This document shows positions 34,825-45,934 of a stretch of 64,000 bases of DNA, in pieces; the stretch's first letter is position 1, and the number at the start of each line of letters is the position of its first letter. The stretch is taken from the NCBI GenBank assembly GCA_015832175.1, contig WJXW01000002.1:372001-436000 (forward strand), written 5' to 3'. The stretch comes from Paraphaeosphaeria minitans. Its lineage: Eukaryota; Ascomycota; Dothideomycetes; Pleosporales; Didymosphaeriaceae. The position numbers and the translations under genes are program-made. The notes below the pieces were generated by a model. It was not told the DNA's origin and did no database searches. It was given only the letters and a program-made list of their open reading frames with translations.

Positions 34825-37274
34825 TGTCGGGGTTCAGAAAAGACGTTTAGGTAGCGCAGCAATACCTATTACAGAACACGTATAGAAGGAGCGCGACGGG
34901 CGATCTCCCGTGGATGCGTACGTCACGATGGCCTCGTGTGACTGCGACAAGCAGTTGCACGTAGAACTGTTGAATTTGCGGGCCCCGGCGAGGGTAGATT
35001 TCCGAAGCGTCGGGGTACACGTGGACGCGGTGATGCACGGGCATGGCACCAACGGCAGACGTGTTCGTGAGACGAGGCGTAGAACCAGGTTTTCCAATGC
35101 GACGAATGAATGCATGTGTCTACCATCGGTGTTGTCCTTTGATCGGGAGCTGTTGGTAGACTAGATAGCTCAAGGAGACGTTGGGGTGTTGGCGCCATAG
35201 CCGCCCCGTTCGAAGTCAGCAGGCGAACTTGGTCTCTGCTGGTCACGTGCATCGGCACACAGCTGGCTAACGCGCTCGAGGGGGCTGGCACGTGACTGGG
35301 GACACGGCGCGGGGAGAGGGCGACCGAGGGAAAGGACAGATGTTTCGACGGTCGCTGCGGCTGCGCGGATGGACTTGGCTAGGGCTTGTGTTCCTCGGTG
35401 GGCTTTGGCGAGATAATGTGTAGGAATGTGACTTGGTGAGACGTTTCAGACAATGTGAGACGGGGAGCCCCCTGCGATGATCAGGCAGGCGGGATTTGAG
35501 GGACTGGCTCCAAAGCCAAAGCGAAATTGGCGCATGGTCGGAGTTCGTTTGATGGAGCAGTTGGATAGTTTCTGCGGCGCTAGGAAGCAAGCCAGAGCCA
35601 GCTGGACTCGGGACTCTGGACTCTGGACTCGGGACTCGGGACTCTGGAGACGGTGGTGCTGTTACTCGGCGGCCGGCTAGAGCGCGGTGCTTTTGTCCGG
35701 CGGGCTTCTGCTAGCTGAGCGACGATCTGGGGCGGTTTGCAGGGCGTCGGGCATCGAGGTTGCGCGAAGAGTGAGGGCATTGGCTTCGACGGGGCAGTCG
35801 TTCGTGTGCACCGAAGCAGCAGCGTGGAGCGTGGAGCGTGGAGACTGACGACGAGGCACTACTCGGTAGTATTATTAGACGTCTGCGTGGCTTGGACCGG
35901 GCGGTGGACGCTGACTGGTTGCTGCCAGCCCGACGCGTGCTCTGGCGGACGCGTAGGCGCCGTTGGCTGCTCGTAGCTGCTCGTAGCTGCTCGTAGCTGC
36001 TCATAGCGGGCCGTCACTGGTCAACCGTGTATGCAACCGCACAGCACGCAGCGCGAGGAATGCCCGTCTTGCGGTGTGCTGGGTGGACGGGCGCCTGCTC
36101 GCGTCTGGTGGTTTGTTTCCTGCCATGGAGGCTTCCTGACCGCGCGCCTGCCTCACCATGCGAGATCGCAACTGCCTTTGACGAGCAAGGCAGGCACCAC
36201 CAGGCGGCAGGCAGGCACCACCAGGCAGGCAGGCAGGCAGGCAGGCACGACCAAGCAGGCAGGCAGGCACGACCAAGCAGGCACGACCAGGCAGGCAGGC
36301 ACGAGCAACGCAGGCACGCCCAAGCACAGCGCACATCACCACGCCCAGAGCCCGCATGGCAAGCCCGCATAGCAAGCCCGCATAGCTACCGCCGCCCCCT
36401 TCAGGGAATCGGCAACCAGCTGGCACGCATTTCTGACAGCGCGCGGCCGTGGTTTCAATTTGCACCCGCTCCACCGCTGCACCGCTGCAGTAGCTCGCAA
36501 GGCAGGGCTGGATCGTCAAGTGGCCCGCCCCTGAGTGAGTGCGTGCACGGACGGCGCCTATCCGGCATGGGCCACCCACTTAACACTCGCCATCCAGCCC
36601 GCTTCCCGCACTACTTGTCTCTCTCCTTCCTTCGTCCCTCCTGGCCCATTCTCTCCTCGCCCTCGCCCTCGCCCGCCCTCGCCATCGCTCTCTCTCTCTT
36701 CTGCCTCGTGCGGCTTCTGCTTGCATCTTATAGTTGTCCCTTGGACCAGCCTTACAACTCCTAATCTCCATCCCTTCGAGCGCGCCAGTACCGCCGCTCC
36801 CAACAACTCGCCCGTCAAAGAAAGAGCACGCAAGCCGACGCCGACTCGACACTCGACAGCCACGGTCCTTGACCCCTTCCTGTATTCACCTTGACCACTT
36901 GTTCCATTCGACATACTTTGTGCGCCCGTGCCTTCCTCGACAGCATCCCGCAGCTTCGCCATCTGTTAATACCCCAACTCAGCATTGCCCCCGTCGGCCC
37001 GTCTTCGATCAAGGCACCACTTCACCCGATCTTTACGATCCTTAATCAGCTAATCGCGCCACAATCTCCACGTCTGCCCACGCAAGCGTCCTGTACCATA
37101 TCCACTTGACCCCAGTGCGTCCGCAGTCTCCACGCGCTTCCCCTCCCTCCATCGCCGCCTGTGAGCTCGTGGCCAGCTACCTCTTCACTCCTTTATCTTT
37201 CCAGGTGTCCTTAAAGCACCACTTTGTTCAGCCTTTTTCCTTGTTCGGGCGTTGAGCACCAAGACAAGAACAAA
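34825..37274. other. 2.4-kb gap with minisatellites; leader of the next gene
   Basis: No gene is supported. Short arrays: GGACTCT/GGGACTC units (about 35608-35648), GTGGAGC (about 35818-35842), a 10-11-mer TAGCTGCTCG repeated four times (about 35960-36004), and AGGCAGGC/AGGCACGACC blocks (about 36184-36312). From about 36600 the plus strand is strongly pyrimidine-rich, as expected of a long promoter and 5' leader for the gene at 37275; a CCAG acceptor-like site near 37204 hints at a 5'-UTR intron. Confidence 0.5.
36184..36312. repeat. AGGCAGGC/AGGCACGACC mixed minisatellite
   Basis: Blocks of AGGC tetramers alternate with ACCACC or ACGACCA spacers, giving an irregular compound array with no coding role. 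Confidence 0.8.
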
Positions 37275-38885
37275 ATGAGCATGGACGCTGGCGGTCTTGC
37301 TCAAATGACCTACAACAACTTCCAGTCCGGTGGTCTCGGCATGCCTACTGGTGGCTTTGGATCGCGCGGCAAGGGCGCTTCGCTCAAACGCCTGAGCGTT
37401 GCCTCTCCTCCCAAGGTCGCATCCATTTCCGAGAACGCTGAGCAGGTGGCGACTCCTCGCACCAGCCGCTCCCACCTCCTCGCTGGTCTTCGCACCGCTC
37501 CGAAGACGCCCACCTCTGCCCAGCCTCCCGCGTCCGCCCCGTACGGCCAGCATCAGCACAACATGGGTGCTCGCCAGGGCTATACCGGAAATCAGGGCAT
37601 GCCGCAGACTGCTGTTGGCGCCGGTTTCACCAACGCTCCGCAGTATGGCCAGCAGCAGATGATGTACGACCAGGTTCTCGCACCTCCTCAACTTCAATTC
37701 GAGGACGGTGAGATCGACCCCAACATTGCTGCCCAGCTTCTCGCGACCGAGATCTACTTGGCCCAGCGCCAGCAGCAGCTCCAGCAGCAGCTCCTCAATC
37801 TCACTGCTCAGCAGTTTGGCAACATGAACCTCGGCGGCATGCACCAGCAGTCGTTCCCCAACACGCCCTACACTTCTTTCGGCCAGCAAACTCAACAGAA
37901 CGCTCTGCTTCAGGAGACTGGCCAGCCCGGTGTCTACCTGGCTTACAACCAGATGACTGGCCAGTACCAGTACGTCGTGGACCCTGCTCTGCAGCAGGAG
38001 ATGGCAGAGCTCCAGGCCGCCGGCCTGTCTCACTCTCCACCACCGCCCACACCCGGTTTTGCGAACTCTCCCCCCAAGTCGAACACTCCTACCGTGCAGG
38101 TGTCGCCCCCCAATGAGTCCAACCCCAGCCCCTGGGCCTCGCGCAGCTCTTCTCCCCCGAAGAAGTCGAACACGCCGCCCCAGAACTTTGACCCGCTTCC
38201 GCCGCCATCTGCCAACGCTTTCCGCCGTGGCCACAAGAAGACTCTTTCCACGCTTGCTCTGGATGCGAAGACCGAGACTCTCGAGGGTCCCAAGTCTGCT
38301 TTTGCTCGTCCTGTTGGCTTCCCAGCTACTCCCAACACCGGCACTTTCGGTCCTGGCCAAGCGCGTGCCGGAGAGCACCCTACTCGTCAGCCCCGTGGAC
38401 CACCTTCCATCGAGGACCTGAAGGAGAAGCCCACCACCAAGCACGAGGGCAGCAAGAACTTCGCTGCTCGCCAACGCCGACAGGCTGTAAGCAACCTCGT
38501 TCGTGCTGGTGTGGGACGCCGCACCCAGCGTCCTGGCAGCGCCGGTAGCACCAGCCCAGTGAGCGAGACTGAGATGTCTTTCCCATTGTCCGACAACGAC
38601 ACCGACAGCGTCCGAAGTGCTGGTAGCGGCAGCCTTTCTGGCAAGCAGAGCATCGGCAGCCTGCGCGCAGCCGCCAATGGTGCCATCGGTTCCGAGAGGA
38701 AGGCATCCAAGGAGCGTTCCCGCGACCGCACCGTCGACCGATCGTACACTTCCAACAGCATCAGCAGCGATGAAGGTCTCTCCGTTGGTGGCGGTCTCGT
38801 CGAGATCCGCGCGGAGGAGCAGAGGCAGCGAATGCCCACGCTTGTTTTCACTTCCGCTGAGAAGCGCAAGAGCTCGATGTTCTAG
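37275..38885 (+). CDS. low-complexity Gln/Ser/Pro-rich protein, unknown
   Basis: A single exon from ATG 37275 (MSMDAGGLAQMTYNNF) encodes 536 residues. It has an early conserved-looking segment (PRTSRSHLLAGLRTAPKTP), a Gln-rich stretch (LAQRQQQLQQQLLNLTAQQF), a tyrosine-rich motif (YLAYNQMTGQYQYVVDPAL), a proline-rich part and a conserved-looking basic segment near residue 375-415 (RQPRGPPSIEDLKEK, GSKNFAARQRRQAVSNLVRA). It ends with a Ser/Arg-rich tail, RKSSMF. No enzyme domain, signal peptide or membrane segment is seen. The prion-like and basic composition resembles cytoplasmic RNA-associated or signalling scaffold proteins, but that is inference. An equally long opposite-strand frame is a composition shadow. 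Confidence 0.85.
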   Translation: MSMDAGGLAQMTYNNFQSGGLGMPTGGFGSRGKGASLKRLSVASPPKVASISENAEQVATPRTSRSHLLAGLRTAPKTPTSAQPPASAPYGQHQHNMGARQGYTGNQGMPQTAVGAGFTNAPQYGQQQMMYDQVLAPPQLQFEDGEIDPNIAAQLLATEIYLAQRQQQLQQQLLNLTAQQFGNMNLGGMHQQSFPNTPYTSFGQQTQQNALLQETGQPGVYLAYNQMTGQYQYVVDPALQQEMAELQAAGLSHSPPPPTPGFANSPPKSNTPTVQVSPPNESNPSPWASRSSSPPKKSNTPPQNFDPLPPPSANAFRRGHKKTLSTLALDAKTETLEGPKSAFARPVGFPATPNTGTFGPGQARAGEHPTRQPRGPPSIEDLKEKPTTKHEGSKNFAARQRRQAVSNLVRAGVGRRTQRPGSAGSTSPVSETEMSFPLSDNDTDSVRSAGSGSLSGKQSIGSLRAAANGAIGSERKASKERSRDRTVDRSYTSNSISSDEGLSVGGGLVEIRAEEQRQRMPTLVFTSAEKRKSSMF

Positions 38886-39887
38886 ATTGGTCTGGGCTGA
38901 GAGAATCTGCCATTTTTCGGAGATGCCACGAGGTTTCTCTTGTTCATACTTCTACCGCGTCAGGTTTGACGCTCCCACGTTACGGCCACTTACGACTTTT
39001 TTTCTTTGTTTCGTCATTGCTTGTTGGTGCATTTCGGGTGGGATCGGTTGACTGTCTGTGTTCCTTGCGTTTTCTTTCATACCATTACCATTCGTTGCCT
39101 CGTTAGCCGTGCAGCATACTTGTATGCCGTTGCTGGTGAGGCTCCTCTTCGACCTTGTTCTTTTCCACAATTTGCGAACTGTTTTAATGAGCATGTGGAT
39201 GGCTTCTATCCAGTTTGTGCGACAAAGACTGGAAGGATAAACACGTTCGGTTTGGGAGTGGACTTTACATCCAACGAGCATCTTGGCCTGCGGCTGGTGC
39301 TCCTTGCATTCGCTTGCATTGTTTCTCGAGGAGAGTGAGAATATGACATCTCCATGGCCAGATCTTCATGGATGGCATGGCATTCGTTAGGACGAAGATA
39401 TGAGTGGTCACGTAGGATGACTACCTGAATGCAATAACACTCATTCAAACATGAATCCGAACGGGGCTTGAAAACGTGAAAACTGTGAAGCCTGTTTTGC
39501 ATGCGTCCATCACCACTTGGCAAATGACATACGCTCGCTGATGCCGACGCAGCGGTTCTGGCAAATCGCTGGTACGCGATGGGTCTGCCCGCCACGCGAT
39601 CTCAATCTTGGTTCTCGGCCCCAAGTTCCGCACGTTCGCCTCCACCGCTTAACGGCTGTCCACGATCGGCGACGTGGTGGTGAACTTATCGATAGACCCG
39701 TCGCGCTGGGAGCTCTACCTAGGTACCTAGCGGGGCAGGTGCGAAACTCAGTAAACGCGAAATTTCCCACACCTTCACTCCCCACGCCGCACACGACACA
39801 CGACTCCTCACGGACCTAAACAAAACGCCACGACCCCAAACACTATTCTGCGATACAGCGCCTCGCGACGCCTCCACACGCGCTACG
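38886..39887. other. intergenic, no gene seen
   Basis: The left part is the T-rich 3' region of the preceding gene; the right end is the promoter of BUD32 and includes a CTACCTAGGTACCTAG stretch at about 39715-39730. No other feature is seen. Confidence 0.45.
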
Positions 39888-40802
39888 ATGGCGCCCGAAA
39901 CCATCGAGCCCACCGCGCCACCCCTCCGCGCGCCCTCCCCCACACCCACCTACCGCCCCCTCCACGCGCTCCCCCCGCCCTTCACATCCTCGAACCTCGA
40001 AGTCCTCACCCAAGGTGCCGAAGCCCTCGTCTACAGGTCCGTCTTCCTCACCCCGCACACGCCCTGCGTCGTCAAATACCGCCCGCCGAAACCCTACCGC
40101 CACCCCGTGCTCGACCGGCGGCTCACGAAAGCGCGGCTGCTCGCCGAGGCGCGCGTGCTGGTGCGGTGTAAGCGGGATGGGGTGGATGTGCCGCGAGTGC
40201 TGGGCGCGGATTGGGAGGCCGGGTGGTTGGTGTTGGAGTGGGTTGAGGGGCGGACGGTGAGGGGGGTGTTGGATGGGTGGGCGGAGCGGGGGGCAAGCGT
40301 GGAGGAGGGGGTGGTGGGGTTAATGGGCAGGGTGGGGAGGGCTGTGGGTAGGCTGCATGGGATTGGGGTTGTGCATGGGGATTTGACGACGAGCAATTTG
40401 ATGGTGAGGCAGGGTGAGCGGAAAGAGGAGGGCGTGCAAGGGGAGCAGAGCAAGGGCCGCATGACGACGAGCGAGATGAGGATGTTGGCCGAGGATGGGG
40501 AGACGCCTAGTTTCCCTTCTGTGGAGGCAAAGAGGCAGGAGCAGAGGGATGAGTTGGAGGGCGATATCGTGCTGATTGATTTCGGTCTCGCCTCGCATTC
40601 CACGCAGAATCTGCAGGATGAGGATCGCGCGGTGGACTTGTATGTGCTTGAACGGGCGTTTGCGGCGACGCATCCGAAGGCGGAGCCATTGTTCCAGAAG
40701 GTGTTGAGTGCGTATGGGGAGAGCTTCAAGGGGGCGAGGGCGGTGCTGAAGAAGTTGGAGGATGTGCGTTTGAGGGGGAGGAAGAGGAGTATGTTGGGTT
40801 GA
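39888..40802 (+). CDS. BUD32: EKC/KEOPS complex kinase Bud32
   Basis: A single exon encodes 304 residues. This small atypical kinase/ATPase is a subunit of KEOPS, which makes the t6A modification at position 37 of ANN-decoding tRNAs. Visible motifs are EVLTQGAEALVYR (in place of a glycine-rich loop), CVVKYRPPKPYRHPVLDRRL (ATP-binding Lys), LHGIGVVHGDLTTSNLMV (catalytic loop, HGD), VLIDFGLASHS (DFG) and the basic C-terminal tail RLRGRKRSMLG. Between the catalytic loop and DFG lies an insertion of about 50 mostly charged residues (about 180-230) that the compact Bud32 core does not need. The N-terminus has about 35 Pro/Thr-rich residues. Base composition drifts to very G-rich on the coding strand after 40150. 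Confidence 0.95.
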   Translation: MAPETIEPTAPPLRAPSPTPTYRPLHALPPPFTSSNLEVLTQGAEALVYRSVFLTPHTPCVVKYRPPKPYRHPVLDRRLTKARLLAEARVLVRCKRDGVDVPRVLGADWEAGWLVLEWVEGRTVRGVLDGWAERGASVEEGVVGLMGRVGRAVGRLHGIGVVHGDLTTSNLMVRQGERKEEGVQGEQSKGRMTTSEMRMLAEDGETPSFPSVEAKRQEQRDELEGDIVLIDFGLASHSTQNLQDEDRAVDLYVLERAFAATHPKAEPLFQKVLSAYGESFKGARAVLKKLEDVRLRGRKRSMLG

Positions 40803-41414
40803 GTGCGCGTCAGCCGTCGCTTTTCACCTCAACGCTGTTCGCCGGATATGAATACGATCCTCCATCTGCGCAGTCAATCGCGGTACCAAGTGTGGCATCA
40901 CCTTTCAATTCTCTGCACGATTCACTCCACACTTTCCAGCTTTGTTCAGCATCACCTCGTCCATGTGCTGGTATTGTTCCCACATCGACTTTTCTTCTCA
41001 TCTCTCATCTTTCACCTCACCTCGCGCTCCATCTTACCAACAATCGGTTTAGTATTGTCTCGCTTCTCTCCCTCAGCCGTGGACAATACTTGCGAACGAT
41101 CTCGCGATACATAGACGGTTCGCACACGCAGTCCCAATCTTGAGTTTCCCTTTCGCCGCACAATATGAAGGCTGGAACAATGCTAGATGGTTTCGAGCGC
41201 GGGTGTATATTTATCTCCCTTGTACAGCTTTTACCTCGTTAGATCTCACACTTCTGATTCGACCTCGACCTCAACTTCGACGCCTACGCCTACTCGACAT
41301 ACTTCATCGTCATTTACCATCTTCTCCTAACTCTTCTGCGAACGAACGAACCACTTCCTCGCAACAACCATCACTTCCACATATATCTGCATCCGAATTC
41401 ACAACAAGTTCGCC

Positions 41415-41915
41415 ATGTCTTCTTCTCTGCTCTCCTTCTTCTTCGCCGCTGCCATGGTAGCAACCGCATTCTTCATCTCCGCAAAGCTAGCTCCCGCAGT
41501 CCACGCAATATGCACCTCCCACCTCCTACGCGATTCCGATCCCAGCACCAAGCTGCACGGAAGCAAGCTACTAGCCGCCTTCGCCTCCACCCTCACCAAC
41601 GGCACCAACCTCCTCTCCGAAAACTCGAACTGGGAAGACCCTCGCTTTCTAGCCCCCACGCCCGAGAGAACGGCAGCCACCACGCTCGTCCCGGCTTCCG
41701 CATCCCAGGACGACGAGGACACGCATCTCAACAACGACACCTCCGTCCCGCACTCGGCTACGCTTCCCATCTCGCGCACCGAGTCCGGGGAGGCTCGCAG
41801 GGCTGCAGCACACAGTTTGCTTCGCAGGACGGGCGCCGGCGCCGGCGTGCTGCGTGCTCGCGTGCCGGGCATCGTGCAGGTGCCTACCGGTGGGTACAAC
41901 TGCGCTGTCATGTGA
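41415..41915 (+). CDS. small membrane or secreted protein ending in a CaaX box
   Basis: A single exon encodes 166 residues. Residues 3-30 are hydrophobic (LLSFFFAAAMVATAFFISAK), a signal peptide or signal anchor. The middle is Ser/Thr/Pro-rich, with one Asn-x-Ser/Thr site. The protein ends VPTGGYNCAVM, a textbook CaaX with terminal Met, predicting farnesylation of the Cys. A signal sequence together with CaaX is unusual, because prenylation is cytosolic; an N-terminal anchor with the rest in the cytosol would reconcile them. a-type lipopeptide mating pheromones of ascomycetes also end in CaaX, but their precursors are much shorter. The leader has a pyrimidine- and CAACAA-rich stretch typical of fungal 5' UTRs. 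No family is recognised. Confidence 0.65.
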   Translation: MSSSLLSFFFAAAMVATAFFISAKLAPAVHAICTSHLLRDSDPSTKLHGSKLLAAFASTLTNGTNLLSENSNWEDPRFLAPTPERTAATTLVPASASQDDEDTHLNNDTSVPHSATLPISRTESGEARRAAAHSLLRRTGAGAGVLRARVPGIVQVPTGGYNCAVM

Positions 41916-42751
41916 GACAGATGGCGAGGCGAGGTGAGATACCACATTGTGAGCGGGTGGAGTGTTGCATCGAGCTAATCGCTCGCAGACAGAACATAGG
42001 GGTGGGTTGGTAGGTAGTACAGCAAGTCTGCTGCGTGTGGGAGCCGGATCGGGTTTTTTTCTGTTCGTGCGTGGTTTGGGACCCAAAGGATGGGGGGGGG
42101 GGTTCGTCATCTCATGAAGGCTGGCTTGGCTTTTGCGGTGCGAGTGTGTGGTTGGTTTCTTTCCTTTTTCTTCTTTTCCATCGATCTGTTTATTTATGTG
42201 GACAGCGCTGAGGGGACGGTAGGGTTCATGGCATGGCATGAGATCTCACATTTCATATACAACTTAGGGAGAGTTTCTGGGTAGCTTATTATACTCCATC
42301 GCTTGCACGTTCCAACCCGTTCCTTTTTTTGCGCACTCTGCACTCTGTGGGGTACATGCTGGCTGGTGCATGTCGTGGCAGACCGGGTGTTTGCTGCTGC
42401 GCCTGGAGATAGATGGAATGGTGTAGTTGCGTTGGGGATATCACCCTATGCGGGCAGACAAACAATATGGGGAAGTAGAGTCGCAAGCCAGTGTGCTAAG
42501 ATTCCGGATAGACGGAAGTTATGGAGGCTAAAAGGACAATTCCGCTGTTCAAGAGCTTCTGTGGAAGCGTGTACGCTCGGATTTTCGCTCCTAAGTAGGC
42601 GCGAAAGCAGTCATGTAACATAGTCTCGTGGGGTGGGTACTCTTTTCATGGATGTGCTGCTTTTACTTTAGGAACTTTAGGATAGATAACTGATGAGGGT
42701 TGTTGGAAAAGCTCCAGAGTTTGACATACATTTATTAGTGTTTCTTAGCAG
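41916..42751. other. intergenic, no gene seen
   Basis: 3' region of the CaaX gene with T-rich stretches and a G9 run near 42092. No gene is supported. Confidence 0.4.
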
Positions 42752-43111
42752 CGCGTGCAACGGTCCGTATTACGGTTCGTACGGTAGGTATTGCTTAAAG
42801 GTGTTTTCGGCCCGTCTGGACTGTATAGATTTCTCACTGTAATTGAAAACATGCCATAGTAATTTTTTAAGCTGTAATGTAGCTGTGCGGTTATGTATTA
42901 GGTAAATAGGTAGGTAGAAGATGTAGAAAATTTTAGCTGCTTTAGGCGTAGGATCTATCTATATTATTTGAACAAAGCCTCCTCAGCGGTAATTGTTCCG
43001 TAGAAGGCTTACATTTACTACTACAGCTTACTACTTGTACTTTACAGACCTCCTAACTGCATCGCAACCTTAGTAGGCTTAAGCTGTCTGTAATACGGAC
43101 CGTTGCACGCG
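42752..43111. mobile_element. MITE-like element with 22-bp terminal inverted repeats
   Basis: The ends 42752-42773 (starting CGCGTGCAACGG) and 43090-43111 are perfect reverse complements over 22 bp. The 316 bp between them are AT-rich and have no coding frame, unlike the flanks. Size, perfect TIRs and lack of a transposase fit a miniature inverted-repeat transposable element. I see no clear target-site duplication next to the TIRs, so the exact borders or family are open. Confidence 0.7.
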
Positions 43112-44339
43112 TTGTTTCATAGCGTAGGTATTGGTCCAACGGTGCATGGATTTTCTCGGTCGGTCAACCTCAGGGCGAAGTGGATGTTTGTTTCTGATTT
43201 CTCTGGGACCACATCGGGATTGGTATCCTGGAGTACCCCGTCCAATTGATGCCAGGAGTGGATAAAGCGACTCCATTCTGTCGAGGTGGGCCGATGTGCA
43301 CATGGATGTAAAAGTTCTTTTATATACATCCACACTGCGGCATCCAGTCGATCCTCTGGGGATAAAAAGAGGTGTTTTTTTAACCTAAAAAGGAGGGTTC
43401 TACTGCACAGCATTATTGGATGGATTTGCGTCGGCGCAGCGAAGTCAATTGCCAGAGGTCGAGTGAAAAACGAGCAGGTTAAGCACCAGCCTAATCTTCA
43501 AAATACTTGTTCTTCGCAGAGACTAACGATAAGCTATGGAATAGTCTCTCGGGGAAATTCAAGTAGTCTACCATCTGTCGGCAAGGTTCTCTCAAGCTTC
43601 TCCCATATCTCTGCACCCGGGCTCGCCCTAGCCTTCACGCTGAACATCGGCGAATGCTCTAGCCCGCGCTCCCCACGCAACAAGGCGAGACGTATCAATA
43701 CAGCCGCTCTGTTACCACGGATAACACGCTTCCGGTGCCTTCTCCCACGCTCCTACTCCATCCGGAAAGCGATCGTCTCCCAAGAACCGCGCATGTTACC
43801 CTCGCATTCTCTATCACAGCCACGCCCCTCCCCTCCCCACCACATAAATTCTGTGCCAAGGACACGACTGCATGCCCACGTCCATGCTGGCACTCAAGGC
43901 TCAAGCTCTATGTAAAGCAAAGTGGATTTCAACAACAGGTCGGGCAAGAGTTCACAAGGCGGCGAACTTCGGCGTCGCAACAGCGCTACGTCATTGGTAT
44001 TGCAGGGTTTACGATGGCTGTATGCCTGTCCGCGGCGAACGGCAACCCCTCTCCAACCACGAGAAAGCTGCCCACAGGGCAATTCGCCCAATTGGTGTGG
44101 CGACGCTGAGAAGACATCGGCTGCATCCGCCGAACGGGCGCGATCGGTAGGTTGTATAAAGGGGAGGGCGGGCCGAGTGCATCTTGGGTCATCATACCAT
44201 ATTTGGGAGAGGAAGATATTTTCTACATATTTACAAGACTATTGCGGAGAATTAACAAGTCTGAAACTTTGAGAAAGCTGGACCTTGATCGAACTGGAAG
44301 ACGTTGTATTTCTTGAAGAAAACCTTGGAAGTGCTCAAG
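43112..44339. other. intergenic, no supported gene
   Basis: Frames of 90-210 codons occur on the plus strand (43286-44272), but they lack domains and change register without splice sites. The right end contains the promoter of the PEP-mutase family gene, with a TATAAA at about 44155. Confidence 0.4.
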
Positions 44340-45340
44340 ATGGCGCATATCAATGGAGACAAGCCGCTGAGCGCAGTGCAAAAGTTGAGAATCATGCTCT
44401 CTGATCCCGCCAAGTTCATTGTATGTCCCGGCATCTACGATGGCTACACCGCACGCATCGCGTTGGCAGAAGGCGCAGAGTGCTTGTACATGGTGAGTCC
44501 TACTCGAAGCACCACCACCAACTTGCCTGCCTTGAGAACCACGAACCAACGAATTCCCAGACCGGCGCAGGAACAACAATGTCACGCCTCGGCATGCCCG
44601 ACATGGGCCTCGCACAGATGTCAGACATGCTCGCCAACGCCTCGATGCTGGCCTCCATTTCCCCGCACACCCCGCTCATCGCGGACGCAGACACCGGGTA
44701 CGGCTCCGCACTCATGGTCGCCCGCACAGTGTCCTCCTACATCCGCGCGGGAGTCGCAGGGCTCCACCTGGAAGACCAAGTCGTTACCAAGCGCTGCGGA
44801 CACCTCCGCGGCAAGCAGCTCGTCGCCACGGACGAGTTCGTGAGCCGCATCCGCGCGGCCGTCATGGCGCGCGAGCAGAGCGGCGGGGACGTGGTGATCA
44901 TAGCGCGGACGGACGCGCTCGCGGGCGAGGGCTACGACGAGGCGCTGAAGAGGCTGCGGGCTGCCCTCGCCGCGGGCGCAGAGGTCGCTTTCCTCGAGGG
45001 CGTGACTACGCGGCAGGAAGCCGAGCGTCTCACGCGCGATCTGGCGCCGACGCCGTGCTTGTTCAACAATGTCCCGGAAGGCGTGTCCCCGGACTTTAGC
45101 GCGAAGGAGGCACGGGAGATCGGGTACAAGATTGCTATTTTCCCGCTGCTGGCGCTGGAGGTCGTGTATCCGGCGGTGCGGAATGCGTGTAGGGAGCTGT
45201 TAGACGAGGGGGGTGTGAAGAGCGTGGAGAAGGATGGGAAGAGGTGGGGCCCGAGGGAGCTGTTCAATGTGTGTGGGTTGGACGAGTTGATGGAATTTGA
45301 CCGGAAAGCCGGAGGGAAGGGGTATGTTGAAGACGCGTAA
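44340..45340 (+). CDS. PEP mutase/isocitrate lyase family enzyme
   Basis: Exons 44340-44492 and 44561-45340 (68-nt intron, GTGAGT..CCCAG) give 310 residues. The TIM-barrel signature is clear: CPGIYDGYTARIALAEGAE, then TPLIADADTGYG (metal-binding aspartates), AGLHLEDQ, the active-site loop VTKRCGHLRGK (KRCGH with the catalytic Cys, as in isocitrate and methylisocitrate lyases), VVIIARTDALAGEGYDEAL and LFNNVPEGVSP. The family cleaves C-C bonds of 2-hydroxy- or oxo-dicarboxylic acids, for instance methylisocitrate, dimethylmalate or oxaloacetate. About 310 residues is too short for the glyoxylate-cycle isocitrate lyase. The substrate cannot be fixed from sequence alone. No targeting peptide or peroxisomal C-terminal tripeptide is present. 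Confidence 0.88.
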
Positions 45341-45934
45341 GAGGGAGGGGAATACTCTGTATTGGACTTTTAGCGAGCATGGCTTGGAGTTCTGGGGCAT
45401 GCTTTTGCTTATTTGAGATTCGAGCTGGTCGAAAAATATGATACCAGTCGACTATGCATGTATTTGGCATTTGAGTCCTACCTGCCTGGATGTTGAAACA
45501 GATGAGAGCTGAACCATCGAGAATGAACACCGAAATATGACAAACGCACGTTCTACTCTGATGGGATATAATCAAACCATCGGCCAGTGACTTGGAGAGG
45601 CAGTCCCGCCGTGTGACACTGCCCAACTGCAGCCATGATTATATGCCATTTTGAGTCAACCGTAGCTGGACAGTACTATTTGCACTTGAAAAAAACCAAG
45701 GATTGAGAAGAAGAAAAAAGCCGAACGTTGACCATGCATCACTAGCTCCGCGCACACTATCTATCCGGTCCAGCCGTGACCCACCATTTGTCGCTTCCCA
45801 CAACACGCCACACAGCACAAATTCGGAGCAACAGTGACTAGGCTTCTTGTCGTCATACTGGAGCATTTTTACATTAAGTATATATGTCATCAACGTGGAA
45901 TATATTCCATCAAATTTGAAGCAACAGCTTCGCG
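45341..45934. other. intergenic, no gene seen
   Basis: 3' region of the preceding gene and upstream region of tRNA-Asp. No coding or repeat feature is seen. Confidence 0.4.

Noticed and set aside
37185..38474. 429-codon frame opposite the low-complexity protein gene
   Set aside because: It mirrors a gene with clear plus-strand organisation (start context, tail, codon pattern); its Leu/Arg/Gly-rich product looks like an antisense shadow.
44304..44339. Upstream extension of the PEP-mutase frame
   Set aside because: It would start with TTG; the ATG at 44340 gives the expected N-terminus.
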